A stretch of 64,000 nucleotides of DNA from Ctenosaura bakeri (lineage: Eukaryota; Chordata; Lepidosauria; Squamata; Iguanidae). The position numbers and the translations under genes are program-made. The stretch spans positions 248,001 to 312,000 of the forward strand of contig CAOLHI010000563.1 of assembly GCA_948474755.1 (NCBI GenBank), read 5' to 3'. A model generated the notes under the pieces. That model did no database searches, was not told the origin of the DNA, and saw nothing but the letters and a program-made list of their open reading frames with translations. This document shows positions 10,113 through 22,144 of the stretch, one piece after another (position 1 is the first letter of the stretch; every line of letters starts with the position of its first letter).

Positions 10113-11241
10113 AGTTCCTTGAATATTCCACTGCTATATATTCCAAACTTTTTAAATAAATATGGGTGTGAGATGGTGGCATTTACCATTGCTCAAATTC
10201 TGGAGGCACTGGCACTGGAAATAAGAACCTTTGGAGCTATTCTGATGATTTACTTCCAAATGCCACAGTGACTGCACTTACCCATGTACAACTGAACAGG
10301 ACTATAAATAGGCAAATTCTATTGACTTAGACAACTATCAAAGCTGACATTCCCCCCCTCAGTTGTTAAACTTGCTTCTTGTTCTTCCTTCCTTCTTTCC
10401 TAACAAATATATGCCAGAGGTCTTGGCATATACATTTACGTTCAAGGAAGCTAGAAATTATGAACTCAAAAACGTGCAACTAATGAGATGCAACTTAAGC
10501 GTGTGAGATCAATACCATTAAAATACAGTCCACTCACTGTGAGGGATGTCTACAGATATGTTACTTCCACGATCTCATACAGAACGTTTTGGTCATTGTG
10601 GAATAATTAGAATAGAAAGAATATTAAAAAATGGTCAAAAATAATGATTTGTTGTTGGAAAATTACCAGCATTCTCTTTCCCCCCCATTTTGTTGTTAGA
10701 ACAAATGGGATTAGTTAGCATAGGGCTTCCTCCCCTGTTTTGCATGCTAGATCTCTCACATTTCCTTTCTCTGCTTTTATTGGATGATAATAAATGCCTT
10801 TAGTGCCCAGGTCATCAGATCATGTGACCCAGAACTGTATCCTGATAGGAAGAAAGTTAAGTCTCCCCAGAAAGAGGAGGAGACACCTTTAGTCTTTCTT
10901 TGTTCCCTTCCTTGCACTCTCATGAATCCTATCCTATGAAGTCTGCAAGTTCTGCAACTATCCAGATGCGGTGGTGAGTGATACAATACCAGAGATTATC
11001 CTCTAATTCTTTAGCTAGTCAAGGTAGCAAACTCTCAATGGAAATGTAGATGAAGAAGTCATTAGTAAAGTTTTAAGTCTTTATTCAAGCTACCTGTATG
11101 TGTGTTTGCATTTAATTGGATCAAGAATTTTCAAGCCATGAGTTCTTAAACAGAAAAGGACTTTAACTCGCTTCCTCTGCATAATTCTGCTAATGAAGAC
11201 TAAATTATAACCGGTTTAGTCTTATTTCCTACATTTCTCTA
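10113..11241. other. Unassigned sequence
   Basis: AT-rich, with no recognised element ends and no coding signal. Confidence 0.3.
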
Positions 11242-11943
11242 GTGCCAAAAAACTCTGAAGAGGACAATTCTGAACTAATGAGAATGTTTAGAGTTTCACA
11301 TTTATTCTGCATAATTTTCCCCCACAGAGTTTTCTGTGCAGCAAACAGCATTGTCTGTTTCTTGCATGGAAAACACTTTTTTCCTCTCCAAAAATACGAT
11401 GCACACATTTTGTGCAGAGTAAGAACTGGTGCAGTTGTCAAAAATTGTATTGCAGAGGAAAGAAGATTGCTAAAATGGGTTTCTCCTTCCCTTGAGAGGA
11501 GAATTAGTGAACAGTTATATGCCTACAGAGGATGCTTTGATCCTGACATTATGTCCTTTGAAGACAGTAGTCCAGGATGGTATAATCTGGGCAAATGGGC
11601 AAATACCAATATACATGGTGAGCCTAAGGATGTAGAAAAGTCAATCAATTTTTTTTTCTATCATAATCAAAGGTCTTTTTATTTTCCCCAAACCTCTTCT
11701 GAAGTTTTACTGGAGCAAGACACACACACATTCCACTGCAGTTCACCAATTCTCTTCAGGCTTTGTGTTTGCAAATATTTCAGTGGGCATCTTGGAGATC
11801 TTGAAAGGTCACCTGTACACATCAGAAGCAAAATAAGCATCCTTTGTTATGGCAGCAATAATGAGACAACATGCCCTGGTCTTTCCTCTGCATCTATTCC
11901 AGGAACTAAAGCCAGCAGACATGTGTACAAAATAATACAATAG
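11242..11943 (+). other. Open frame of 233 codons, function unknown
   Basis: An ATG-to-stop frame of 702 bp, long for non-repetitive AT-rich DNA in this window. The protein is not recognised: no signal peptide, no membrane span and no clear domain, with scattered Cys/His. The part near 11320-11450 resembles the AT-rich repeat family seen at 17.1, 42.6 and 43.7 kb (words such as TTTCTGTGCAGCAAACAG), which argues for a chance frame across repeat DNA. A single-exon gene or a processed pseudogene cannot be excluded from sequence alone. Confidence 0.15.
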
Positions 11944-12780
11944 TTAGATGAGAGGCAGAAGGCAAAGCAAGGGTCTTAACATTTATTTGGTAGAAGACAG
12001 AAGTTTCTAATGTCTCCCACTGGTCTCCTAAAAATTTTAAACATTAAGAGAAAAGGAACACTGTTGCTTCCAGAAATTTTAACATTTACCATAATGTGTA
12101 TGGGAAAGAGAAAAAGAGAAATTTAACAGTATAGCAGACTTTGCTAGAGATCAGCTCCCTCACACTGTTAAGCAGGAAGGGTTAGACTTCATGCCAGCAT
12201 CAGCTCCTTGCTTTCAACCAAATTAAACTGGCTTAAACCAATGTGCTTTGGCTTAACTGGACTCTGAACCAGGTTGTAAAAGTTATAGAGTGAAAACATC
12301 AGGACGACTCTCCTGAGTTTTCATGGTCTGTTTCTTTGCTTGCAGCCCAGATCACATGAATGTATTTAGCTCTTAAATGTTTACCTACTTGAGTTGGAGG
12401 CAGTGACCTTAAATGGTCTTTGCAGCTCACAGTCTGTTAAAAAAAGGCAATTTTGAATCCCTGAGAAACCAATAGTTGCATCACAACACGCTTTTCACTG
12501 TTTTCAGAATGCCGGGAATACTAAACAGCACCATTACAACATCTTGCCTTAAAAAAAAAAGTCAATTTTAGTATCAAAATAAAAGTAGCAGGAAAGAAAA
12601 GCTTTGTGGTCATGATAGTGGTGGTGGAAGAAGTGTTCAGGTTCTGAGAATTATGAGATTATTATTATTTTTAAGTTTGTCAGTCTGCTAAAAATTATAC
12701 TGGGTTTAGAATTCTTCAATGCTAAGACCTAAGTCAAAGTGAAGCTTCAGGATCCCATGAGTCACCTGGAAGCTTACCAT
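11944..12780. other. Unassigned sequence
   Basis: No supported feature up to the LTR that starts at 12781. Confidence 0.3.
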
Positions 12781-13649
12781 TGTTACCCTATGAGCCTACC
12801 TCCATCCCAGGAAGAATAATTCTATATTAAAAATACATGCAAGCCAGAGGTAACCAGGTTGACACGTCAACATTCAGGCTAGCAAACGGATAAGAGATCA
12901 AAAGACTCGAAACTTCCCCCTGTCACATCTCCATAGGAAGCTTCAGAAAGGCACGTAGGCACAAGTAATGGGCCATCAGCACAACAATACATTGGGGGGA
13001 CTGTTGATTCCCCCCACACCCCGGAATGCCTGGAACAAATGAAGGCATACCAAAACAAGGTCCAGTTACCTGGTGCTATCATCATGCAGCCATCAGGCAG
13101 CTATCACACCTGTGTAGTTCAGCTATTGTTCTTTCTGGGAAGACAGTCTGACCCCAGGACATAGCCAGCCCTATAACTAGACCTCGTTTCAAGCTCCATT
13201 TTTGGAGATCTGCCAGACTTGACTGGCAGACTGTCACTCTGTCAATTGAGGCTCCCCTCAGCCCCTCCCTACGCTGAGTTCCATTTCCCACTCATTTTTT
13301 TTCCAGCCAGGGATACTGGGACTGGTACAGTATTACCCTCTCCTCTGATTCCTTCCACTTTTCCCCTATCACTTTTCCCTTCTTCCCATTTCGATAGTTC
13401 TTGTGTCTTTGTGTGAAAGTTTGCGGCTGAGAGTGTGTGTGTCACATGAATATTCTAATAAAACATCTTTAGTTAATTTATAGCCCGGTCATTTCCAATC
13501 TGATTTCATAGACACTGGGTTATAAGGTCTCGCTGGTGCCCTGCCCTCCACTGCGTGAAGCCAGTACTCTGTTTATTTCCCCCAATTTTGGCATTTTAGA
13601 GCAAATCAGGGTGTCCAACAGGGATTACCCCTTAGAAGTCAGGGTAACA
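12781..13649 (+). mobile_element. Solo LTR, diverged member (copy K), TSD CCAT
   Basis: An 869-bp LTR with ends TGTTACCC and GGGTAACA, flanked by CCAT on both sides (12777-12780 and 13650-13653). The 3' half aligns in order with the family U5 (CACTGGGTTATAAGGTCTCG, CCCTGCCCTCC) and has AATAAA at 13457-13462. The U3 is much diverged, with no clear TATA. Divergence suggests an older subfamily. No internal retroviral sequence is attached. Confidence 0.88.
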
Positions 13650-13851
13650 CCATGGCCCCAGAGCTAAAATGACTTCCGGGTCTCTTCTGGCTGTAAAAAA
13701 AAAAGACCTATCTTGTCCACTTTGCAAGGGGGGAACAGCACAGGAAAGGCAAAAAGTGTAAGTAAATTAGCTTCCACACTCTCCTCAGGTACTGGAAGAT
13801 ATTAGGGAGAGAAAAAGAAAAGTTTTATTCAAGAAGGTGGTCATGGCATTT

Positions 13852-14356
13852 GGCTCTTCAAGTTTTCTCGGGGAACAGCAATGTCTCCCCTAAAACCATC
13901 AGTTGTCCACCCTTGCCTAAACCCTATTGTTAGTCTTTGGCTCTTGCTGCACCCTACCTTTTTGCAAGGATGTCCAGTGGAGATCCCAGTAGGAGTTCTG
14001 CCAGGAGGGGAGCATGAGAGGAAGGGCACCCTCTGCACTGTCTGGCTCCCTGCAGAAGAAAGCACGATGGCCACGCTCCTTCCTTCTGCAGTGCAACTGT
14101 GTACCTTCCCAGGCTGCTCTGGGGGAGAAAGCACAACCATCGCACTTCCCAGGCTTCTGCAGGACAGGTAAACCCACAATGGTGATATGTCCACTGATCA
14201 TTGATGGGGGAAAACCTGTCAATGATTTAATCTGTGATTGCACTGACTGGGGATGGGAGAAGGATAGGACCACAATGACATCCTGCAGAAGCATCGTTAC
14301 AGTCCCATCCTTCTCTCATCCCCATGGCAGGTTGGGAGGGTGGTGCAGGAAGGGCC
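13852..14356 (-). mobile_element. GGCC-ended MITE, mid-size family
   Basis: About 505 bp from GGCTCTT to GGAAGGGCC, with flanks TTT and TTC. It shares internal blocks with 29600-29987, 30486-30846 and 35594-36010, such as the GGTTAAATCATTGACAGG-like block and the TTCCTTCTGCAGTGCA block, in inverted orientation relative to 35594-36010. Open frames on both strands are shadows of the repeat. Confidence 0.65.
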
Positions 14357-15458
14357 TTCAAATAGCACCTTTGAAATAAATGGGTTAAAGTAATTGGGAC
14401 TAACCAATCAGATTACAGCCTGATTGGTTAGTTCCTGGTTGGTTAGGCTCTTTTCGCATCCAATATTGACTGCTGGCTCTCAGAGTCTTGAAAGGAAAAC
14501 AGACAAGCAAACAAAGCCAAAGAAGAACCCCAAAAGTTGAAGTATGCCTACAGCTATCAGATGTACTTAACAAGCCCTGAAAGGGCCTAAGAACTCCTCT
14601 AAATCTCCACCTTTCCATTTTTTGGGGGTAGAACCTTTTAAATAATGTTTGGCCTGAATTGTGGCTTTTGTAGTCCTCACAAATCAGAATCTTTCATTTA
14701 TGTTATGGTGCAAATTCAGAATGCTTACTCTCCTAAGACTGACACTAAAAATATTCTTGAAAAATATATAGAAGATCTGATTAAAGCAACACACACCTCA
14801 GTTACTCTAACATACTTTGTAAGATTCTTGACTATCAGTACCTGTGGATTTCTGGGACTTTTAGATCAGAAAAAAAAAAATCAATATGAAAAATAGACAT
14901 CTACCACATAGAAATCCCTCACAATCTCTCTTTAGCTGATAATGGATTCCAATGACGTATTTATCTACTGCAGAAGTTAACATGATTATGTAATTGACAC
15001 TATATTTCATCCACCTTGACATTATTGATGAGAAAATTTTTGTGTGAAAGACTTGAGGAATTTCACAGCCAGGCTAAAGTATTAGTGAAATTTCCAAGTA
15101 GATATTGGAATAAAATTGTGCGGAAATGTAAAAGATAACAGTGTGACACAAGCAGAATTAATAGTATTCAGAAGCAAAATATGAGCAACAACCAGTCCCA
15201 TACCATCATCACCACTCTGGAGGAGGGGGGACTAACAGAACATGTTTAGAATTCTTAAAAAAAAAAACTTATGAAGTATTGCTCCTTATAGGAATTAATG
15301 GTTCCATATCATCTCATAACATCACTGTACCTTTGCTCTTTAAACATGAAGGAGTGAGAGAGAACTTCAGACTAAAGAAAGACAAACTCAGACTAACTTT
15401 ACACTGACCAATGAAGAAGGATAGTGTGTGCCTAAGGAAATAAACAGGAAATAACACG
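14357..15458. other. Unassigned; contains a CCAAT-bearing inverted repeat at 14401-14430
   Basis: TAACCAATCAG at 14401-14411 and CTGATTGGTTA at 14420-14430 form an 11-bp stem with an 8-bp loop. The rest is AT-rich with no supported feature. Confidence 0.4.
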
Positions 15459-15657
15459 TGGCTTTTCCACCCTACACTGTTATAGTGCTATCATTCCACT
15501 TTCAACTTCCTGTTCAATTCTGGGACTTGTAGTTTGCTGAGGCCAAAGAGCTCTCTGGCTGAGAATTCTAAAGGCCCCTCCCTAAACTGCAAACCCCAGG
15601 ATTCCATAGGATGAAAGTGGAATAGTAGCGCTCTAACAATGTAGTGCAGATAGGCCC
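15459..15657. mobile_element. Palindromic MITE, long form
   Basis: About 199 bp, ends TGGCTTTTCC and GATAGGCCC. The flanks are ACG and ATG, a 3-bp duplication with a CpG-type change. The central AAAGAGCTCTCTGGCTGAGA spacer is present. Confidence 0.8.
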
Positions 15658-16541
15658 ATGGATGTAGGCAGTATGCAAACTTTAGAGATTAATTTAAAGT
15701 ACCAAATACTGAGCATAAGCAAGCTTAATCTAAGCATGCTGCCCTAGCAGAAAAATCACATCCCTATATTCCTCCCATATAACTGTCTGTAAAATAACTG
15801 TTCTGGTATTATAAACCCAGTGTCCAGTTATTATTTTTTAAAAAGTAAAATTCAAGTTAGTGCAAAGAAAATATTCTAGTTCTCATGCCCTCCTTTGACC
15901 CTATAGCTCGAAAAACAGCTGCCAAGTTTTGGTAGCATCTCTTTCGTCTCTCCGCTCTCCCCCTACGCCACACGGTCTCATGACCTCACAAGATCACCAC
16001 CACCATTTTCATTACAAATTCCATGAATTTTATGGCTCCCCTTTTAATACAACTCCACTAAAAAATGTGAAGATTATGAAGCAAAATCATTAGTTATATA
16101 TTCAGAGGATAAGCACCTTCACCTTAAGAAAAGAAAAATGCCCTGTAAACTTGTCATAAAATGATCCATTAGATATGTTAAATGGCTTATTAAAAAAAGG
16201 AATGCTATGCCACAGAATACCCCCTTCAGCACCTTACAGGAGAATTTAGAGAAGACAAGGCACTTAAATAGACCTGAACACATAAATTGTATTGTGCCAT
16301 AATAATCAACTTTGCATTCTAAATGATTGAGAGAAAAGGCCATACAATAACGACAAGGTTCTCTAAACTGGCTTTTGAGATAATTATTGCAAGTGAATTC
16401 ATGCCCAGAAGGTTCTTCAGTTTTCCCCAGATCCACCATCTATCGTGACTTCATCTGGCTTTGTTTTCAAAGTAAAATCATTGTAGGACAAGTCTAAGAT
16501 CACCTGATTCTAATGAAACATCAAACTATAGTTAGATCTAA
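15658..16541. other. Unassigned sequence
   Basis: No recognised repeat or coding signal. A minus-strand 106-codon frame at 16119-16439 has no motif. Confidence 0.3.
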
Positions 16542-16721
16542 AGCCATTTCCGCACTAGCCTGTTATAGCGCTACGATTCCACTTTCAACATCCCATGGAA
16601 TCTTGGGGCTTGCAGTTTCGGGAGGGGCCGCCTGGCCCCTCCCAAAACTGCAAACCCCAGGATTCCATAGGATGTTGAAAGTGGAATCGTAGCGCTATAA
16701 CAGGCTAGTGTGGAAATGGTC
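16542..16721. mobile_element. Palindromic MITE, short form
   Basis: A 180-bp near-perfect hairpin with ends AGCCATTTCCGC and GTGGAAATGGTC, flanked by TAA and CAA. The centre is GGGGCCGCCTGGCCCC. The arms differ at only a few positions, so this is a relatively young copy. Confidence 0.88.
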
Positions 16722-17079
16722 CAAGCTTGAGTTTTTGACCACATGAAGCAGGAGAAGGAAAGGGTGTGTATTCAGTCTGTAGCTCCAGCAGGTTAATTCC
16801 TATCATATTAAGCCATGATTTCACAACAACTGATTTGGATCATATAGTTGGACAAGGCAGGGAACAAATAATGATATGGCTAATTAGAGGATTGTGACTA
16901 AATACTGACAGTAAAATAAATTTAATCTGAAATTGCATGTAGACCTAAATTCAGAGAGAGAGAAAATATGTGAATATATTTGAGTGAAGGAAAGTTTCTT
17001 TGTAATTTTTTTCAGAAGGTATTGTGAATACCTCCCCATGAAACTACTGGAAAATATAGACCTAACTCCTGTTCTTAGT

Positions 17080-17695
17080 TCTGAATAGCGGCAAAATTGT
17101 TTCTTATATTGTTTCTTGAAGGAAGCAATGAGTAACTTCAGAAATTCTGTCTCTCCTATGAGAAGAATGCCAAAAGCTGCAATTTCGGAAATCTATTGGC
17201 AATTTGGGACTTATTTCAAGCAAAATTCAGATAACCTTCAGACAGAAAGCAGAATTTTCTATACATAAAATGTTATTTCTATACAGAAATACTACTTTGG
17301 CTCTAGAAGATGTTCTTAATAGAAAATGCTGCAGTTGAGGTCGTGTTCCATGCACAATTTGCAAAACAGAAATTTTCTTTTTCACAGAAAGCAACTGATT
17401 TGTTCTCTGCATTAGAAAAGGTAATATTGTGCAAAGAGTACAAATACAAGTACAGCATTTTCTGGTTAAGAGACTGCATTTTCAGCTCCTTCCTGCACAT
17501 AAAACACTGTTTTCTACAACAAAGAAAGCAAAAATAAATAAAAAAATAAATAAATAAAATTGTGCAGAATAACTGCCGAGTTGCAAAGATTATTTTCAGG
17601 CCAGGATTTTTTTTTTTTTTCCTTGTTAGGGTTTCCCAACAGCTGAGAAACATGTTTTGGGGAATATTTTTGAATATTATTTCTATTCCTACCTA
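17080..17695. repeat. AT-rich dispersed repeat with internal self-complementarity
   Basis: Shares ordered blocks with 42590-43005, 43665-44075 and 61313-61690: a TTCTTGAAGG(A)AGCAA block, repeated CAGAAA...TTTTCTGTGCAG words, GTGCAGAATAA...GCAAAGATTATT, and an end near ATTTCTATTCCTA. The terminal word TAGG(G/A)ATGG and its complement recur at copy edges, suggesting a terminal-inverted-repeat DNA element. The class is not established. A short AAAT run lies at 17535-17562. Confidence 0.5.
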
Positions 17696-18001
17696 TGTTG
17701 ATTCACCACTTAATAATTGATTCAGTGGCTCTACTCTAATTCAGACAAACCAACAGGATTTCAGACTTGAACAGTGCCTGAGTACCACGTGCCTATCATC
17801 CAAAGTGCAAATCCGATTCTGATTGTGCATTTCGTTCGAATCCCCCTGTAATTTTCGCTGCAGAGCAGCCTTGTTGAGGCCACTGAGGATGAAGATAGCT
17901 GCCCGTTTCTTTATTTCTTTATTCAGTTTGGATCTCATCTTTTCAGCAGATGGTACACACTTATACTCAGCACAGGAGGTCCACAGCTGATGGAGGATAT
18001 G

Positions 18002-18295
18002 GGCCATTTCTGCACTAGACTGTTATAGTGCTATCATTCCACTTTTGACATCCTATGGAATCCTGGAGTTTGCAGTTTTGGGAGAGGCCGCTTCATTTCA
18101 GTCTAGATCTAGCACTCCACCGTCCGCACTAGCCTGTTATAGCGCGATGATTCCACTTTCAACATCCTCTGGAATCCTGGGGTTTGCAGTTTCGGGAGGG
18201 GCCGGCCGGCCCCTCCCGAAACTGCAAACCCCAGGATTCCAGAGGATGTTGAAAGTGGAATCATCGCGCTATAACAGGCTAGTGCGGAAATGGCC
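18002..18295. mobile_element. Composite palindromic MITE: old left arm plus a perfect palindrome
   Basis: 18002-18097 is a diverged left arm of the family (GGCCATTTCTGC... to GGGAGAGGCCG). After about 25 bp of other sequence a second, much younger copy follows, a perfect hairpin at 18123-18288, ending in GAAATGGCC at 18295. The flanks ATG and ATA fit one 3-bp duplication around the whole. The younger copy lacks its own outer left terminus. It may have inserted into, or replaced by template switching, the right arm of the older copy. Confidence 0.8.
18123..18288. repeat. 166-bp perfect palindrome, no spacer
   Basis: Two 83-bp arms are exact reverse complements meeting at GGCCGG|CCGGCC (axis between 18205 and 18206). 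The same peptide string can be read on both strands, which confirms the symmetry. Such sequence can extrude as a cruciform and is normally unstable, so its perfection implies recent origin or a sequence-correcting process. Confidence 0.97.
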
Positions 18296-19084
18296 ATAAA
18301 ACTGGTACTGTCAGGAGTGGGAAAGAAGCTCTTTAGGAGTAGGGCAAAAGGCTAAATCTAGCTTTTCAATAAACTAGAGCAGACCTGTCAAATTCAATTG
18401 AATTTATGTTAATATTGACCAACAAGTTCCCTTCATTCCACTAGGCCTGCTCCAATTGGGAGTGAAATTGGACTTTACCTGCCAGTTTGAGTTATTGATT
18501 GATATCCCACCTGTCTCCCAATATGAGACCCAAGGCACCTCACACGATGGTTTAACATAAGATATAATTAATGTATTAGATAATACAAAAGTGTTTTTTT
18601 ATGTCACGTTAGCTGGAATTCACTAGTGTCTTTATGGCGGAAAAACCTCAATTTATAGGTCCACAACTGACCTGTATTCACAAAGTTTGAATAGCCCCCA
18701 TTATGGCATTATTGCTGTGATCATGAATACCCTCCCAAATCTACTTTACCAGGTGGCTGCTGGAACAAACCAAAAAGATCCATTCGGCCAGCAATCAGGG
18801 AAAAGGACAATCATGTTTCCAGGTTGTGGCATTCAAAAGCAGTCTCATCACAGCCTTGCTAGCTGGTGGGAAAGGCGTGGAAATGTCATCAACCTGCACC
18901 TAAGTTCCCAACTGAACAGAAATCCTTGGTTTGATCCAGTGGCTACCTGGTAAAGCAGGTTGAGGGCTGTTATTCCAGGAGATGCTGCATAGCTGCACAT
19001 ATATAACCAAGTAGATGATGCAGAATTCTGGCCGTTAATTTAGAAAGAAAAAAAAATCTTTTTTATGGGCATGAAAAGAATGTC
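18296..19084. other. Mostly unassigned; short L2-like tail near 18490-18560
   Basis: GATATCCCACCTGTCTCCCA resembles the 3' tail of the L2-like LINE at 46.8 kb (ATCCCGCCTCTCCCA). The rest shows nothing supported. Confidence 0.3.
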
Positions 19085-19335
19085 AACACAATGCACCCTC
19101 ATTAAAAGGCCAATATCAGACAGTTAATACTCAAAGGCCTAGGTAAACAGAAAGCTCTTCCCTTGCCAGTGGAAAGAAGTGATGGCCTACCTTCCTAACC
19201 AAAGCAGGGAATTCCACAATATAGTAGCAATTGCCAAGACATCTCTTTAGCATGTCTTCACCAAATATGTCTGTGACAAGGATGGGAATGAGAAAAATCC
19301 CATCCCCAATGATCGGAAAACACAAGCAGACTCAT
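19085..19335 (-). mobile_element. Old L2-like LINE fragment (tentative)
   Basis: Ordered matches to 30220-30445: ACTCAAAGGCCTAGGTAAAC, a GGGAATTCCACA block, CTTCACCAAATATGTCTGTG, and CAAGCAGACTCATG. The arrangement is typical of diverged L2-type 3' regions in reptiles; this is recognition by pattern only. Confidence 0.4.
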
Positions 19336-19822
19336 GCTAAGATAGGTAGTTGGAGGTTCCTTGGTTTGTTTATTTTTCAGGTAGACCCAAGCTGTACAGG
19401 CCTTTATGGATCATAAATTCCTTAAATTCTGCCCAGAAATGCATCAGTAGCCAGTGGGAAAATTTAAAACAGAGAAGTTATATGTTCCAACTAACAGCTC
19501 TGGTCAGCTGTCTGGCAGCAGATTCCAAAACAATTCTCAAACAATAAGGTTCTTATTCAGTTTAGCTGAGAGTGCAATGTTAAAAGTAAGCTGGGTGGTT
19601 CCATGCAGGAGTAAAGCTGGAGAAATCTGAAGTAAAGTAAGAAAGAGTTCAGAAAATATTTTCTTCCCACTGAAGTTCTGCAGAGTCCTAAATCATTCTA
19701 TGGATAGTCCATCTGCACTGCATCCTGGAGATGGCATTCAGTTGATAGAATCATAGAATCATGGAGCTGGAAGAGACCCCAGGGGGAAACAAGTCCAACC
19801 CCCTGCCATGCAGGAAAACCCA

Positions 19823-20545
19823 TCAAAGCACTCCCAACAGATGGCCACCCAGCCTCTCCTTAAAAACCTCCAAAGAAGGAGACTCTATCACACTCCGAGG
19901 CAGCATATTCCACTGCCGGACAGCCCTGACCATCAGGAAGTTCTTCCTGAGGTTCAGGTGGAATCTCCTTTCCTGCAGCTTGAATCCATTCCTCCTTGTC
20001 CTGGTCTCTGGAGCAGCAGAAAACAAGCCCTCTCCCTCCTCTACGTAGCATCCCTTCAAATATTTAAACATGGCTATCATGTCCCCTCTTCTCTTCTGCA
20101 GACTAAACATACCCAGCTCTCTCAGTCTATCCTCATAGGGCTTCATGGCTTCCAGGCCTCTCACCATTTTGGTCGCCCTCCTCTGGACTTGCTCCAGCTT
20201 GTCAATATCCTTCTTGAATTGGGGTGCCCAGAACTGGACACAGTATTCAAGATGGGGTCTAACCAAAGCAGAGTAGAGTGGTACCAGTACCTCCCTCGAT
20301 CTAGACACCATAATCCTATTGATGCAATCAAGAATCGCATTGGCTTTCTTGGCTGCCACATCACACTGCTGACTCATGTTCAGCTTGTGAACTACCAAGA
20401 CTCCTAGATCACTTTCACACGTACTGCTATCCAGCCACATGTCCCTCATTCTATATTTGTGCCTCCATTTTTTTCTGCCTAAGTGCAAGACCATAAATTT
20501 CTCTCTGTTGAAATTCATTTTGTTAGCTTTGGCCCAGCTCTCCAT
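19823..20545 (-). pseudogene. CR1 ORF2 C-terminal segment
   Basis: A 240-codon open stretch, the longest intact CR1 reading segment. It includes [18 protein letters not shown] (just after the RT core), LVRPHLEYCVQFWAPQFKKD, DKLEQVQRRATKMVRGLE, and the terminus LEVFKERLGGHLLGVL. It is homologous to the shorter pieces at 4160, 9562 and 53377. It is part of the same inactive element. Confidence 0.93.
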
Positions 20546-22144
20546 TCTGTCAAGGTCATTTTGAAATTTGATCCTGTCCTCTGAGAGGTATTAGCAACCC
20601 CTCCCAATTTGGTATCATATGCAAATTCGATCAGCATGCCCTCCATTGCTTCGTCCAAGTCATTAATGAACATGTTGAATAGCACTGGGCCCAGGACGGA
20701 ACCCTGTGGCACCCCACTAGTCACTTCTCTCCACAATGAAAAACAGCCATTAGTGAGCACTCTTTGGGTTCAGTTGGTCAACCAATTACAAATCCACCTA
20801 ACAGCAGCCCTGTACAGCCCGAATTTTACTATTTTCTTTGCGAGAATGTCATGGGGAAGTTTGTCAAAGGCCTTACTAAGGTCAAGATATGCTACGTCTA
20901 CAGCATTTCCTTCATCTATCAAGCCTGTAACCCTATCATAAAAAGCAATAAGATTAGTCTTGCATGACTTATTTCTGAGAAATCCATCCTGGCTTTTAGT
21001 GATTATGGAATTGCTTTCTAAGTTATTACAAACTGACTGTTTAATGATCTGCTCTAGAATCTTCCCTGGAATTGATGTCCGCCTGGCTGGGAGATAATTA
21101 TTAGGGTCCTCTTTTTTCCCCTTTTTGAAGATGGGGACGACATTTGCAGTCTTCCAGTCTGCTGGGACTTCTCCTGTTCTCCAAGAGTTCTCCAAGATTA
21201 TAGCAAGTGGTTCAGAAATGACTTCTGTCAGCTCTTTTAATATCCTTGGATGTAATTTATCTGGCCCTGGGGACTTGAATTCACCTAGTTTAGCCATATA
21301 TTCCTATACTGCTTCTCTACTTATTTTGTGCTGCATTTTCCTCACCTGCTCTCCATGCCCCAGGTTGGATACTTCTATCCTTTTGGAAGAAAACTGAGAC
21401 AGAGAAGGTATCGAGTAGTTCTGCCTTCTCTCTTCCCCCTCTTATTAATTGGTCATCTTCTTCACGCAGTGATCCTATCATTTCCTTGTTTTTCCTTTTG
21501 CTGCGGACATACCTAAAAAAGCACTTTTTATTGTTTTTGATGTCTCTGCCAAGCCTGAGTTCATTCTGCACTTTAGCTTTTCTGACCTTCTTCCTACATC
21601 TCCTGGCTATTTCCTTGAATTCCTCTTTGGTGGTTTCACCATTCTTCCATTTCCTGTACATGTTTCTTTTAACACTTAGCCAAGCAGAGAGTTCTTTCAT
21701 CAACCATTCCGGTTTCTTTAGAGAATTGCCATTTTTCATCCTTATTAGCATAGTTTTCAATTGTGCCTTCAGTATCTCACTTTTAAGAAACTCCCATCCA
21801 TCCTGAATTCCTTTATCTTTTAGTATTCTTGACCACGGGATTTCAGCAAGTAATCCCCTATGTTTAGAGAAATCAGCTTTCTTAAAGTCTAGGATGCATG
21901 TCTTGCTACACTTGGCTTCTCCTTCCCACTGAATGACAAGCTCCAAAAGAGCATGGTCACTCCCTCCTAAGAATCCCACTACCCCCACCTCATCAACTAG
22001 GTCACCTCTGTTGGTCATGATCATATCTAAAACAGCCGATCCCCTTGTCGCCTCTTCCACCTTCTCTGGACCATGAAATTGTCTGCAAGGCAAGCAAGGA
22101 CCCTGTTGGACCTTGTGGTCTTTGCAGAATTTGACTGTCAACAA
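20515..22144 (-). pseudogene. CR1 endonuclease/reverse transcriptase, decayed
   Basis: Three main open segments (22144-21317, 21297-20770, 20760-20515) in one order encode the endonuclease end, then fingers/palm and thumb of the CR1 RT, with stop codons or frameshifts between them. The endonuclease His/Asp signature SDH is present (GGSDHALLE). In the RT, the A motif region reads DLSKAFDKLPHD and the catalytic YxDD-equivalent is FAYDTKLGG in place of FADDTKLGG, so one of the paired aspartates is lost. The protein would act in target-primed reverse transcription if intact. Full CR1 ORF2 is near 900-1000 residues; here the N-terminal endonuclease is too decayed to trace as one frame. Confidence 0.9.
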
